Of a stretch of DNA of 20,556 nucleotides, positions 1-7,764 are shown piece by piece; within the stretch, counting starts at the first letter, position 1; each line of letters starts with the position of its first letter. The position numbers were made by a program, and so were the translations under genes. The stretch lies in contig JAGGYZ010000014.1 of the NCBI GenBank assembly GCA_021162285.1, positions 1 through 20,556 of the forward strand, read 5' to 3'. The notes under the pieces were generated by a model. It saw nothing but the letters and a program-made list of their open reading frames with translations, did not search any database and was not told where the DNA came from. The stretch is from Candidatus Fermentibacteraceae bacterium (lineage in GTDB: Bacteria > Fermentibacterota > Fermentibacteria > Fermentibacterales > JCC-6).

Positions 1-677
1 GGTCTGATGTCCAGCCTGTGAGCTGAAAGCCATGTGGAAGAGTCGCTGGTAATGGTACTTGTAAAGCCGGTAAAACTCACCTTGTCGCCCAGTTGAAGAT
101 TCATCTTCACCATGTCCATCGCAGGGGCTTCTGCAGAAATCATAAGCTGTGTGAACCTGCCGGGTCCCCACCTGACTGGAATTCTGCCCATTGTGGCGCT
201 GAGAGGTCCTGTTTCCGCCTGGATGAAACCCCAGTCTACATACAGATGCCTGCCGTGTTCCAGCCCGAAGTGGAAAGGCGCAAAACCTGAAGGAGGGTTT
301 CCATCGCTTCCAGTCCACAGTGATGTTCTCTGGGAAATGGAAAACCAGCTAAGAGGTTTGGAGTAAACCTCGAATATTGCTCCCCCGCTTGAGATGAATT
401 CTGAGTTGCTTTCCGCCTGTCCGGAAACGGATGTTTTCCAGCCCAGTACACCATCATTTGCTGATGGTGGCGCAGACTTATCCTGAATGAGTTGCCACAG
501 CCACATTGAACTGGAACCGGGTTCAACGGCTACGGTGTGGGTATTCGGCAGTTCTCCAGGCAGAAGCAGCCCCGTGGCTTCCGAATGATAGAGCCACAGA
601 TTCAGCGGATTTTCAAGTGGAAGAGAGGCGCCTGCCAGAGAAACCGCTGCAAGGCAGATCAGAACCGCTTTCATCAT
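1..677 (-). CDS. Wzi-like outer-membrane beta-barrel protein (3' end missing)
   Basis: The reading frame is open from the ATG at 677 to the left edge, giving 225 codons and no stop. Residues 1-17 form a signal peptide (short N region with one Lys, hydrophobic core, small residues at the cleavage site). The mature part is rich in alternating aromatic, Ser/Thr and Gly residues, as in outer-membrane barrels. A conserved-looking stretch at residues 164-205 contains RWGPGR (169-174) followed by a Ser/Ala/Pro segment and Asp-Met; this resembles the signature of the capsule assembly Wzi family, whose members sit in the outer membrane and hold capsule polysaccharide at the surface. The start lies five bases after the stop of the rRNA methyltransferase gene, with a GGAAAGGA ribosome site inside that gene's 3' end, so it is probably cotranscribed. 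A second ATG follows the first directly. Wzi membership rests on remembered motif resemblance only; a generic outer-membrane barrel is the alternative. Confidence 0.6.
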   Translation of the reverse strand, partial: MMKAVLICLAAVSLAGASLPLENPLNLWLYHSEATGLLLPGELPNTHTVAVEPGSSSMWLWQLIQDKSAPPSANDGVLGWKTSVSGQAESNSEFISSGGAIFEVYSKPLSWFSISQRTSLWTGSDGNPPSGFAPFHFGLEHGRHLYVDWGFIQAETGPLSATMGRIPVRWGPGRFTQLMISAEAPAMDMVKMNLQLGDKVSFTGFTSTITSDSSTWLSAHRLDIR

Positions 678-682
678 AAGAG

Positions 683-1909
683 TTAGTTCCTTTCCATAAA
701 AAACACTGTTTCAACATGGTCGGTATGGGGAAACATGTCCACCGGGGTAACCTGCCGGATTGTATAGTGCTGTTGTGTGAAAATAGCAATATCTCTGGCT
801 GCCGTGAAGGGATTACAGCTTACATAAACAATTCTTTCAGGATTCAAGTCTCTTATCTGCTGTGATATTTCAATACCCATGCCGCTTCTGGGCGGGTCTG
901 TAACAATTGTATGAAAACTGGTTTCGTTCCTGATCGCTGTTGTGAGGAAGGATCCGGCTTTTGCTTTTACCACATGAATTCTGTCTGATGGGATTTGGTT
1001 CAGCTCACAGGCTGCGCGGCAACCTTCAGAAGCTTCCTGGTTCATTTCAACAGAGGTTACCTGGTTTCCTGCTGCAGCCAGTGGTACACCGAAGGTTCCC
1101 GTTCCGCCGTAGAGGTCAAGAACCCTGCCGCTGTTTTCAGGGACAAGGTCTGTGACAGCGGTAACAAGTTTTTCCGCTGCCAGGGTGTTTACCTGGAAAA
1201 ATCCTCCCGGCTGAATTGCATAGGTGAATCCACCGATTTTCTCAAACATTTCGCCGGGTTTAAGATGCTGCCATGACTTCTTTCTTCTGATAACAACAGC
1301 AGGCCAGTCTGCAGGCGGTTTGCTCTGAAAGGTGCCGGTGAGTTCCACAATCGCAGTGTCTGTGTTTGAGCCTCCCCGAACAGAGATTCTGGTAATGCCG
1401 TCGGGGATGCCGCCTTTCACAAAAGCATTCAGAGCATTCAGAGAAGACTCATTCATAAGAGGGCAGAGGTCCACTGGAACCGGATTTCCTCTGAAAGCAT
1501 GAAGGGTAAGTTCGCCATCTGTAACATCAAAGGTTACCCTGTTTCTGTATCCCCTGGTCTCAGGTGATGGAATGGTGCTGTCCAGAGCCGGGGTGTTCAG
1601 GTTCCTGACAGCTTTTTCAACCCATTTTTTCTTCCACACCAGCTGTTCGCTGTATTCAAGATGCTGAAGAGAACACCCGCCGCAAACTCCGTAGTACCTG
1701 CAGAAAGGTTCTACTCTGTGGGGAGATGGCTTTTCAACTGAGGCAAGGTCTGCTTCCGCAAAGTTCTTTTTATTTCTCTGGTTCTTTATTGTTACCTGCT
1801 CGCCGGGTAAAGCACCCCTTACGAAAACAGCAGGTGAATTCGCTGGTCTTGCAATGCCACCGACACGATTCCCAAGGCTTTCTATGAGTATGCTGTCAGG
1901 AGTTTCCAA
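683..1909 (-). CDS. rlmD: 23S rRNA (uracil-5-)-methyltransferase, RlmD/RumA type
   Basis: This is a SAM-dependent m5U methyltransferase of the RumA/TrmA family; RlmD modifies U1939 of E. coli 23S rRNA. The N-terminal ~55 residues fit a TRAM RNA-binding domain. Cysteines 70, 76 and 79 (CGGC at 76-79), with Cys149, match the [4Fe-4S] cluster ligands of RumA. The SAM loop reads LDLYGGTGTFG, followed by DPPRSG. Cys365 in YVSCNP is the expected catalytic nucleophile, and Glu400 near the C terminus the expected general base. Its 408 aa is normal for the family. The start appears to be TTG at 1909, overlapping the end of tgt by 14 bp, with GGGAAA just upstream; no in-frame ATG gives a complete TRAM domain. 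The exact target uridine (U747, U1939 or both) cannot be told from sequence. Confidence 0.92.
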   Translation of the reverse strand: METPDSILIESLGNRVGGIARPANSPAVFVRGALPGEQVTIKNQRNKKNFAEADLASVEKPSPHRVEPFCRYYGVCGGCSLQHLEYSEQLVWKKKWVEKAVRNLNTPALDSTIPSPETRGYRNRVTFDVTDGELTLHAFRGNPVPVDLCPLMNESSLNALNAFVKGGIPDGITRISVRGGSNTDTAIVELTGTFQSKPPADWPAVVIRRKKSWQHLKPGEMFEKIGGFTYAIQPGGFFQVNTLAAEKLVTAVTDLVPENSGRVLDLYGGTGTFGVPLAAAGNQVTSVEMNQEASEGCRAACELNQIPSDRIHVVKAKAGSFLTTAIRNETSFHTIVTDPPRSGMGIEISQQIRDLNPERIVYVSCNPFTAARDIAIFTQQHYTIRQVTPVDMFPHTDHVETVFFMERN

Positions 1910-3017
1910 AGTTTCCCATTCTTTTCAGAAGTTCGTGGGAAACAGATTCGTATCTGTCGTTTTCGATTGCCTCCCGCAGCTGCTCCATGAGTCTGGCAAA
2001 GTATCTTAAGTTGTGCAGTGTTGCGTAGATAGGGGCAAGCCACTCTTTTGCTTTGAACAGATGGTGCATGTAGGCTCTGGTGTGGTTTCTGCATACGTAA
2101 CAGTCGCAGTCTTCCTGCACCGGGCGAAAATCATCCCTGTGTTTCGCATTGCGTATGTTCAGTCTGCCGTCGGGAATGAAGAAGCTGGCTCCCCTGGCAT
2201 TTCTTGTGGGAACCACGCAGTCAAACATGTCTACGCCCATTCCAACGAAGTCTATAAGATCTCTGGGCTTGCCGACTCCCATGAGGTATCTGGGCTTGTT
2301 TTCAGGAAGCCTGTCGATGCAGCTCTTTACTGCGAGTTCCATCATAGGTCTTTCCTCGCCAACAGCCACTCCTCCAATGGCGTATCCGTCAAAGTCCATC
2401 CCTACCAGTTGATCCGCGCAGTACTCCCGCAGTTTTGGAAAGCCGCCGCCCTGAACAATACCGAACATTGCCTGTCCGTTTTCGGGGTGGATATTACGGG
2501 CTCTTTCCGCCCATCGGAGGGTAAGCTCAACAGATTCCTGTGTTCTGGCCTCCTCGCTTGGCTGCTCCAGACATTCATCAAGAACCATCATTACATCGCT
2601 TCCAAAAACAGTCTGGGCATGTATCACATTCTCCGGTGTAAGAATATGTTTGCTGCCATCAATGTGCGACTGGAAGTTGTAACCTTCCTCTGTTACCTTT
2701 CTCAGTGCGGCAAGGCTGAAAAGCTGGAATCCGCCGCTGTCTGTAAGGATGTTGCCTTTCCAGTTCATAAACGAGTGAAGACCACCCGCCTTGCGAATAA
2801 CTTCCAGACCCGGGCGCAGGTAGAGGTGGTAGGTGTTTCCCAGAATCATTGTGTATCCGTCGGCCTCAAGATCGGAATTTCTTACAGTCTTTACAGTTGC
2901 CTGGGTTCCAACAGGCATGAATGCCGGGGTTTCCAGCTTACCGTGTGCAAGGTTGAGAGTACCCCGGCGGGCTTTGCCGCTTGTATTCTTAAGGCTGAAC
3001 GATGGCTTCAGGCTCAA
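1896..3017 (-). CDS. tgt: Queuine tRNA-ribosyltransferase (tRNA-guanine transglycosylase)
   Basis: Bacterial Tgt swaps guanine-34 of GUN-anticodon tRNAs (Asp, Asn, His, Tyr) for the queuosine precursor preQ1. At 373 aa it has the normal length. Asp93 in TDSGGFQ corresponds to the base-binding/general acid Asp, and Asp266 in FDCVVPTRNARG to the nucleophile. The zinc site CDCYVC followed by the downstream His of a YMHHL segment is intact. The start is TTG at 3017: the protein then begins MSLKPSFSLKN and aligns with the usual N terminus (ARRG, then ETPAFMPVG), and a strong ribosome site lies six bases upstream. This start sits 29 bp inside the end of the preceding membrane-protein gene. With queA two genes upstream, it supplies two consecutive steps of queuosine synthesis; the preQ1 synthesis genes are not in the window. 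Confidence 0.97.
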   Translation of the reverse strand: MSLKPSFSLKNTSGKARRGTLNLAHGKLETPAFMPVGTQATVKTVRNSDLEADGYTMILGNTYHLYLRPGLEVIRKAGGLHSFMNWKGNILTDSGGFQLFSLAALRKVTEEGYNFQSHIDGSKHILTPENVIHAQTVFGSDVMMVLDECLEQPSEEARTQESVELTLRWAERARNIHPENGQAMFGIVQGGGFPKLREYCADQLVGMDFDGYAIGGVAVGEERPMMELAVKSCIDRLPENKPRYLMGVGKPRDLIDFVGMGVDMFDCVVPTRNARGASFFIPDGRLNIRNAKHRDDFRPVQEDCDCYVCRNHTRAYMHHLFKAKEWLAPIYATLHNLRYFARLMEQLREAIENDRYESVSHELLKRMGNFGNS

Positions 3018-4122
3018 CGGTTTCCTCCTCTGTCTCCTGAATCACCTCAGGTTCCGGCTCCGGAACAACTGAAGACGTGTCTGTTTCCTGCGGTACTGGA
3101 GTTACTTGAAGTGAGTCCTGAACATGTTCCGGAAGGGTATCCGGAACATGCTGCACAGTATCCACCGTGATTACAGGCAAACTGTCCTGCGGGATGACCA
3201 ATACAGTGGTATCCGGTTGAACTGCCAGCGAGTCTACTGCGGTTGAATCAGCCTCGGTTGAATCCGCAGTGGCTTCTGTTACGAGTCCTACCGGTGCATC
3301 TGCATACAAACCGGCGGAAGAGTCCTCCGGGAGAGGTTCAAGCTGGCTGAAAGTGAATGCAGTGGTATCTGCCAGAAGCAGAATTGCGTGTGTGGAATCT
3401 ATGCCCTCTATTATCGTCAGTTCATTCATCAGGTCCTGCTGCATGTCGTTTCTGTAGTACAGGCTTGCTAGCCTTACATGGTATTCAAGCTCTTCCGGAT
3501 GGATGGCTGTGAGTTCGAGGTAGTGGGTAAGCAGTTCCTGTTCTTCTGCCGGGAGACCCTCCTGAACTTCAGCAGTCTGCATGGATATTACAGAAGGTGC
3601 AGAATGAAGAAGCAGAAAAGCCGCAGCAGCTGCAGCCATGGGAACAATTATAAGTGCCCTGAGCCTGATTCCTGTTTTTCTGACTATATCTCTGATAACA
3701 GACCTGGGTCTGGGATCAAGCCCCCGGTTTACTACAGTCAGGCGGATACCTGTAATGAGCTCGGGAATGGAAACTGCACCGAACAGAAGGGTTACATATC
3801 CTGTGAGCAGTGCAGGAAAAAGCAGCACGGTGAGAAGAATTCTGAAGTACACCGACATTCTTGAAACAACCCTTGCTCCGTTTGCAGGGTGTTGTTCCAG
3901 TTCAAGTGAAACAAGGGGGCTGCTTTCCCCGGATAATTCCATGGCTGTCAGGAAGTTAATGGCTATCAGAGCCGCAGGGAGCATGGAGAATATCCACAGG
4001 CTGGTAAGAGGGAGAAACAGTGCCCCTGCCAGGGCAGCCCATGCAATTACAAAAAGTGTTTCCTGCAGCGCCAGAGTCAGCACTTTTGCTTTTCCCGCAG
4101 GTCTTTGTGTCAGGTAAGACAA
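2989..4122 (-). CDS. Uncharacterised membrane protein with long acidic, Pro/Thr/Ser-rich exported tail
   Basis: I do not recognise a family. The 377-aa protein has an N-terminal membrane part with helices near residues 15-36, 38-60, 91-118 and 152-173. The cytoplasmic loop between the last two is basic (RGLDPRPRSVIRD region). Residues about 185-250 look helical and TPR-like (Leu/Glu rich, YHVRLASLYYRND). From about 285 to the end the chain is low complexity, with repeated DST, DSL, DTT, PDTL and PEPEPE units and almost no Lys/Arg, like a flexible periplasmic linker reaching the outer membrane or wall. The TTG start at 4122 is backed by a GAGGAG site that overlaps the queA stop. The gene lies between queA and tgt and overlaps tgt by 29 bp, so it is surely cotranscribed with both. 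No enzymatic motif is visible, and a link to queuosine, for example precursor uptake, is only a guess. Confidence 0.8.
   Translation of the reverse strand: MSYLTQRPAGKAKVLTLALQETLFVIAWAALAGALFLPLTSLWIFSMLPAALIAINFLTAMELSGESSPLVSLELEQHPANGARVVSRMSVYFRILLTVLLFPALLTGYVTLLFGAVSIPELITGIRLTVVNRGLDPRPRSVIRDIVRKTGIRLRALIIVPMAAAAAAFLLLHSAPSVISMQTAEVQEGLPAEEQELLTHYLELTAIHPEELEYHVRLASLYYRNDMQQDLMNELTIIEGIDSTHAILLLADTTAFTFSQLEPLPEDSSAGLYADAPVGLVTEATADSTEADSTAVDSLAVQPDTTVLVIPQDSLPVITVDTVQHVPDTLPEHVQDSLQVTPVPQETDTSSVVPEPEPEVIQETEEETVEPEAIVQP
3024..3030 (-). promoter_or_regulatory. Ribosome binding site of tgt, inside the upstream gene
   Basis: GAGGAGG lies six bases before the TTG start of tgt. It is formed by Glu codons in the acidic tail of the upstream membrane protein, so the tail coding sequence doubles as the tgt ribosome site. 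This settles the TTG start. Confidence 0.8.
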
Positions 4123-4127
4123 ATCTA

Positions 4128-4133
4128 CTCCTC
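4128..4133 (-). promoter_or_regulatory. Ribosome binding site of the membrane-protein gene
   Basis: GAGGAG lies five bases before the TTG at 4122 and overlaps the queA stop codon (4132-4134). It supports the TTG start and suggests translational coupling. Confidence 0.7.
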
Positions 4134-5157
4134 AGATAATCAGCATGGCGTCGCCATAGCTGTAGAACATGAATTTACTTTCAATTGCTTCTGTGTACGC
4201 CTCCATAATCAAATCAAGCCCGGCAAAACTGCCCACCAGTGAAATAAGAGAACTTCCAGGAAGATGGAAATTGGTGAGGAGAACATCAACATTCCTGAAC
4301 CGGTAGGGGGGGTGTATGAATATAGATGTACTTCCAGCCAGGCTGTTCCGGGAATTGATATCTATCGACTCAAGGGTTCTTGTAACTGTTGTGCCTGCGG
4401 CAACTATTTTCCCGCCTCCCTGCCTGCATCTGCGAAGAGATTCAAGGGTTTTGGCGGAGATTCTGTACCGCTCTTCCTCCATGGTGTTTTCCGCAAGCAG
4501 TTCCCGGCGGAGGGGCTGGAAGGTGCCGGGCCCCACATGCAGTGTAAGGCGGTTGATGGAAGTTCCGGTGTCCTCTATGCTCTGAAGCATTTCCGGGGTG
4601 AAGTGAAGCCCTGCAGTTGGAGCAGCGACTGCACCGTCATTCTCTGCAAAAACAGTTTGATATCGAACGCTGTCAAGTTCATCAGGAGGTCTTTTTATGT
4701 AGGGTGGGATAGGAACAGTACCTGCTTTTTCAATGAGTTCGGAGGTATTCCCCCCGGATGAGAATTTAACGACTGCTCTTCCTTTTCCCAGCTCTTCCAC
4801 AACTGTTGCCTGCAGGCTGTGGCTGAAGTGGAATACATGACCTGTGCGGCACTGTCTTCCCGGCCGTACCATTGTTTTCCAGACCAGGGGAGACAGTTCC
4901 TGAAGCAGAAGAAACTCAACTGCACCTCCTGTGGTTTCCCTTTTACCGGACAACCTTGCCCGAATCACTCTGGTATCGTTGATAACAAGGGCATCTTCCG
5001 GTTTGATGAATTCTCTGATTCTGCTGAACTTTTCCTCGTGGAACGACCTGTCCTTCCTGTTGAGAACCATCAGCCGGCATGTTCCCCGGACCTTCGGAGG
5101 GTGCTGGGCAATAAGCTCTTCTGGGAGATCATACATGAGATCTGATTTGGTCAGCAT
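4132..5157 (-). CDS. queA: S-adenosylmethionine:tRNA ribosyltransferase-isomerase
   Basis: QueA transfers and isomerises the ribosyl group of SAM onto preQ1-34 in tRNA to make epoxyqueuosine, the step after Tgt. The 341-aa length is typical. Family landmarks are all present: the YDLPEELIAQHP N terminus, VINDTRVIRARL near residue 60, the VRPGR segment, IPPYI.R, AAPTAGLHFT, LHVGPGTF, and LLTNFHLPGSSLISLV near the C terminus. The ATG at 5157 follows a CGGAGGAT ribosome site. The gene begins 16 bp after the sensor-protein stop and is followed directly by the membrane-protein gene. Confidence in function is high from the motifs alone. Confidence 0.97.
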   Translation of the reverse strand: MLTKSDLMYDLPEELIAQHPPKVRGTCRLMVLNRKDRSFHEEKFSRIREFIKPEDALVINDTRVIRARLSGKRETTGGAVEFLLLQELSPLVWKTMVRPGRQCRTGHVFHFSHSLQATVVEELGKGRAVVKFSSGGNTSELIEKAGTVPIPPYIKRPPDELDSVRYQTVFAENDGAVAAPTAGLHFTPEMLQSIEDTGTSINRLTLHVGPGTFQPLRRELLAENTMEEERYRISAKTLESLRRCRQGGGKIVAAGTTVTRTLESIDINSRNSLAGSTSIFIHPPYRFRNVDVLLTNFHLPGSSLISLVGSFAGLDLIMEAYTEAIESKFMFYSYGDAMLII

Positions 5158-5173
5158 ATATCCTCCGGGTTCG

Positions 5174-7675
5174 TTAACCGCTTATCTTCAACCTGACAAT
5201 CATTTTTGTGGATTTTCCCCTGTTGGAAAATGTGCTGATAGTACCTTCAAGCTCTTCAGTAAGTTTCCACGCAAGGGAGAATGCCATATTCTTTTTCCCT
5301 GGCTGAATGCTGGTGGTAAGGCAGTCTGCCGGAACACTTCCACCTTCAGTATCAAACCTGAATGACCAGTGATCCTCCATCTGGTCAAATGCAAGGTTAA
5401 CCCTTTCACAGCTGCGGCAATTTTCCGCAATGCACATCAGCAGGGAATAGGCTATCATGCTCACAAACGCGCCATCGGTACAAACCTCTATGTCATTCTT
5501 TGGCGACAGGTAGTTGAGTTTCATATTTCCAGACACCGAGATACCTCTGAACTCGTTCAGAACTTTCTCCAGCAGTGGTACTGGATTTATCCACTTGTGC
5601 TCGGGAACCCCATTGTACACAGACACCCTCAACCACCACAGTGTCCATCTGCTGAAGTAATTCAATCTTGTAACAGAGTCTGAAAGGTATCTGGTGTTCT
5701 CCAGGACCTCGTATGGAGCTTCCGGTATTTTCTTTAGAGAATCAAGTCGGCTTCTGGAGGCAGAGTAAAGAGCAGATATGTTGTGGATTATATACTCCAG
5801 CTCCCTCTGTTTTAAAACAGTTGAATCCCTGCTGCTGTCTCGGTCAAGAGTGTTTTTGCTGTTGTTTCCGGGAGAGGTAAAGAGAATAGCCATCATTTGA
5901 ATCAGCTCTGTTTCAACATAATGAAAAGCTTCGGTTTCTGTGGACGCCAGCAGTATAACACCGTCTGTTGTACTTCCTTTGAAAAACGGAACTGCCAGTT
6001 CGGATCTGGAGTTTGGAAAAACCGGAGAGAACCTGAGATCGTCTTCGGGGGTTTCCGCAAAGAATGCTGTTTCTCCCCTGATACACGCCCATGAAGCAGT
6101 GTTCAGAGCTTCAATGTGAAGCTCTGGCAGTATTCCCACAACTCCTGAAGCCCCGATTCCCTTGAGAACAGTTCCGCTGGCGTTAATTTTGAAAACCACG
6201 GCGGTTTCCGCCCTGCACTCCCTGGCCAGATCGGACAGAAGCCCTTCAAGAGGTTCCGTTTTTTTAAGGTAGCTTTCAGCAAGAGCTTTCACTGTTGTAA
6301 GAATGCGATGACCTGCCCTGAGAGCCAGGCTGGTTTCTCTCTCAGCCAGAATTCTTGATGAAGCATGTAGAATTGCCAGACTGAGGTGGTTCAGGGGATT
6401 TTGCTCTATTCCCTGAAATACAAGATGTGAAATACTGAAGCCTGAGTGTATTCTGTGAAGGTATATTTTGTCATCTCTGAATCCGCATGGACTTGCTGCA
6501 AGCTGAACAGGATCGAGCAGCCGGACTATACTTCTCGAATCACCAACTGTAATTACTTCTCCTTCATGGACATAAGCTGCTGAAGCTGCACCGATAAGGT
6601 CCGCGGTTGTCTCCAGGATATCTGAAAACGACTTGCCGTCTTCAGTGAGAAGCTCCATCAGCCCCGGGTGGACTGTGTTCTTCTCGTTCAGCACGGTATC
6701 CCCAGAGCCGGAAGATTTCGTTTTTGCAAAAACTACAAACTGCTCCGAGTCTGGAATTGGTACAACTGAAATATCTGTTACAATTTCTGAACCGGTAAGC
6801 GACGGCTGCAGCTTCACAGAGAATCTTGAAGTAGTGGTGAAGCCTTTCTTTCGTTGCTCGTTTCTGAGCTCAACTGTTTTCCTGTGGTCGGGGTGTACGA
6901 ATTCAAAAAAGCTGGAACCGGTTGGGTTGGTTCCCCACATCTGCTGACACACTGCCCTGGCGATTTCATTCATGGAAGTGATAATGCCCTTTGAATCTAT
7001 GGTCAGTGCAGGGCAGAAACTTTCCTCCAGTAGTATGCCTACAAGGCTTTTTCTGTTCACCGTTCGGGTAACAACTGCCACAGAAGGAACACTCAGACGA
7101 CAGTAGATCAGCCTTCCCGGTGAAGGGAGTTTTCTCATTGAAAGGGTGTAGTTCGATCTGTTGCCTCCGCCGGTGTTGTACCCCACCAGAAAATCAGGTG
7201 TGGTTTTCTGTTTAAGACATCTGTTTATCGCTGCCTGTACCGCTCCCGAGGAAGAACTGTCGAACAGTGAAAATAGGTTGTCTTTGTGTTTGAACAGAGA
7301 AATTGCCTCATCAGACATTGCAAGAATTTTACCGCTGGAAGCTGCAAGAACAAACAATCTATCTCCGGTGGTATCTGCAAGAAAAGCTGCGAGTTCTTCA
7401 GATGCTGCAGGCACTAAACTGATAATCTTGAGCTCAGGAGAAACGAATGCCGAAGACAGCTTCCAGGTTTTCCCACCAAGCATTGCCGGCCACCTGCCTT
7501 CGGCGGTGTTTTCAATGAGAGAAATCAGGGTTTCAGTTTGTAGATCAATACCAGCGGCAGTATCGGCTATCAATCTGGAGTAAGTGAAATTACCGGTTTT
7601 TCTGTCCATCATTATCCAGTAGCCGTCAGCAGGCAGGAATGTGCCAATTCTCTCTTTAGTCTGCATATTACCCAA
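5174..7675 (-). CDS. Soluble PAS/GAF sensor with divergent histidine-kinase C terminus
   Basis: This 833-aa protein has no signal peptide and no membrane helix, so it should sense something in the cytoplasm. By eye, a PAS-like segment spans about 105-195 and a second about 207-320 (with FVHPDHR, a common PAS motif). A GAF-like domain runs about 465-600 (AVVFKI, later LAVPFF and GVILLAS). The C-terminal ~200 residues resemble a dimerisation helix pair (about 625-690, with His631 as a possible phosphoacceptor) and an ATPase domain (about 697-833). The ATPase motifs are eroded: the N box reads CIAEN (Asn752), the usual DxGxG is replaced by DTEGG, and the glycine-rich lid by PGKKNMAF. Activity is therefore doubtful. 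No response regulator is adjacent. The first possible start is TTG at 7675; ATG at 7666 is an alternative, and neither has a clear ribosome site. It leads the queA-tgt block. Confidence 0.75.
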   Translation of the reverse strand: MGNMQTKERIGTFLPADGYWIMMDRKTGNFTYSRLIADTAAGIDLQTETLISLIENTAEGRWPAMLGGKTWKLSSAFVSPELKIISLVPAASEELAAFLADTTGDRLFVLAASSGKILAMSDEAISLFKHKDNLFSLFDSSSSGAVQAAINRCLKQKTTPDFLVGYNTGGGNRSNYTLSMRKLPSPGRLIYCRLSVPSVAVVTRTVNRKSLVGILLEESFCPALTIDSKGIITSMNEIARAVCQQMWGTNPTGSSFFEFVHPDHRKTVELRNEQRKKGFTTTSRFSVKLQPSLTGSEIVTDISVVPIPDSEQFVVFAKTKSSGSGDTVLNEKNTVHPGLMELLTEDGKSFSDILETTADLIGAASAAYVHEGEVITVGDSRSIVRLLDPVQLAASPCGFRDDKIYLHRIHSGFSISHLVFQGIEQNPLNHLSLAILHASSRILAERETSLALRAGHRILTTVKALAESYLKKTEPLEGLLSDLARECRAETAVVFKINASGTVLKGIGASGVVGILPELHIEALNTASWACIRGETAFFAETPEDDLRFSPVFPNSRSELAVPFFKGSTTDGVILLASTETEAFHYVETELIQMMAILFTSPGNNSKNTLDRDSSRDSTVLKQRELEYIIHNISALYSASRSRLDSLKKIPEAPYEVLENTRYLSDSVTRLNYFSRWTLWWLRVSVYNGVPEHKWINPVPLLEKVLNEFRGISVSGNMKLNYLSPKNDIEVCTDGAFVSMIAYSLLMCIAENCRSCERVNLAFDQMEDHWSFRFDTEGGSVPADCLTTSIQPGKKNMAFSLAWKLTEELEGTISTFSNRGKSTKMIVRLKISG

Positions 7676-7706
7676 TCGCTTTGTTACACCATGAGCTTCC
7701 TATAAC

Positions 7707-7734
7707 TTGCAGTATACATACAGTATTCTATATT
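7707..7734 (+). promoter_or_regulatory. Possible sigma-70-type promoter for the EIIA-like operon
   Basis: TTGCAG (7707-7712) and TATATT (7729-7734) are separated by 16 bp, about 30 bp before the TTG start at 7765. The intergenic strip is only 89 bp and is shared with the divergent sensor gene, for which I found no good matching promoter. Judged by consensus resemblance only. Confidence 0.45.
7710..7726. repeat. Two direct CAGTAT repeats 11 bp apart
   Basis: CAGTAT occurs at 7710-7715 and again at 7721-7726, so the copies are one helical turn apart on the same DNA face. They sit between the proposed -35 and -10 boxes of the EIIA-like operon in a divergent intergenic strip. The position would suit an operator, but six-base repeats in A/T-rich DNA can occur by chance. 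Confidence 0.3.
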
Positions 7735-7750
7735 AGAGAAGTAAATGGCA

Positions 7751-7756
7751 AGGGAG
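7751..7756 (+). promoter_or_regulatory. Ribosome binding site deciding the TTG start of the EIIA-like gene
   Basis: AGGGAG lies eight bases before TTG at 7765. The frame is open further upstream to a TTG at 7681, but that extension would pass through the proposed promoter and has no family resemblance. Confidence 0.55.
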
Positions 7757-7764
7757 AGTGCATT

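Noticed and set aside
236..526. 96-codon frame on the minus strand at the left edge
   Set aside because: It is in a different frame of the same strand as the Wzi-like gene, which has a signal peptide and remains open through the whole stretch to the edge.
2013..3170. Open 385-codon frame on the plus strand across tgt
   Set aside because: It lies antisense to tgt, whose catalytic and zinc motifs are intact on the minus strand. The translated product is Ser/His/Val/Cys rich without any domain, and no ribosome site was seen; it is a shadow.
3000..3290. Repetitive coding DNA in the membrane-protein tail as a possible tandem repeat or CRISPR-like array
   Set aside because: The units (DSL, DTT, PEP) vary in length and sequence, with no constant repeat or spacer; it is low-complexity coding sequence.
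7681..7764. N-terminal extension of the EIIA-like protein from TTG at 7681
   Set aside because: The extra 28 residues would pass through the proposed promoter and do not fit the EIIA domain; the ribosome site points to TTG at 7765.
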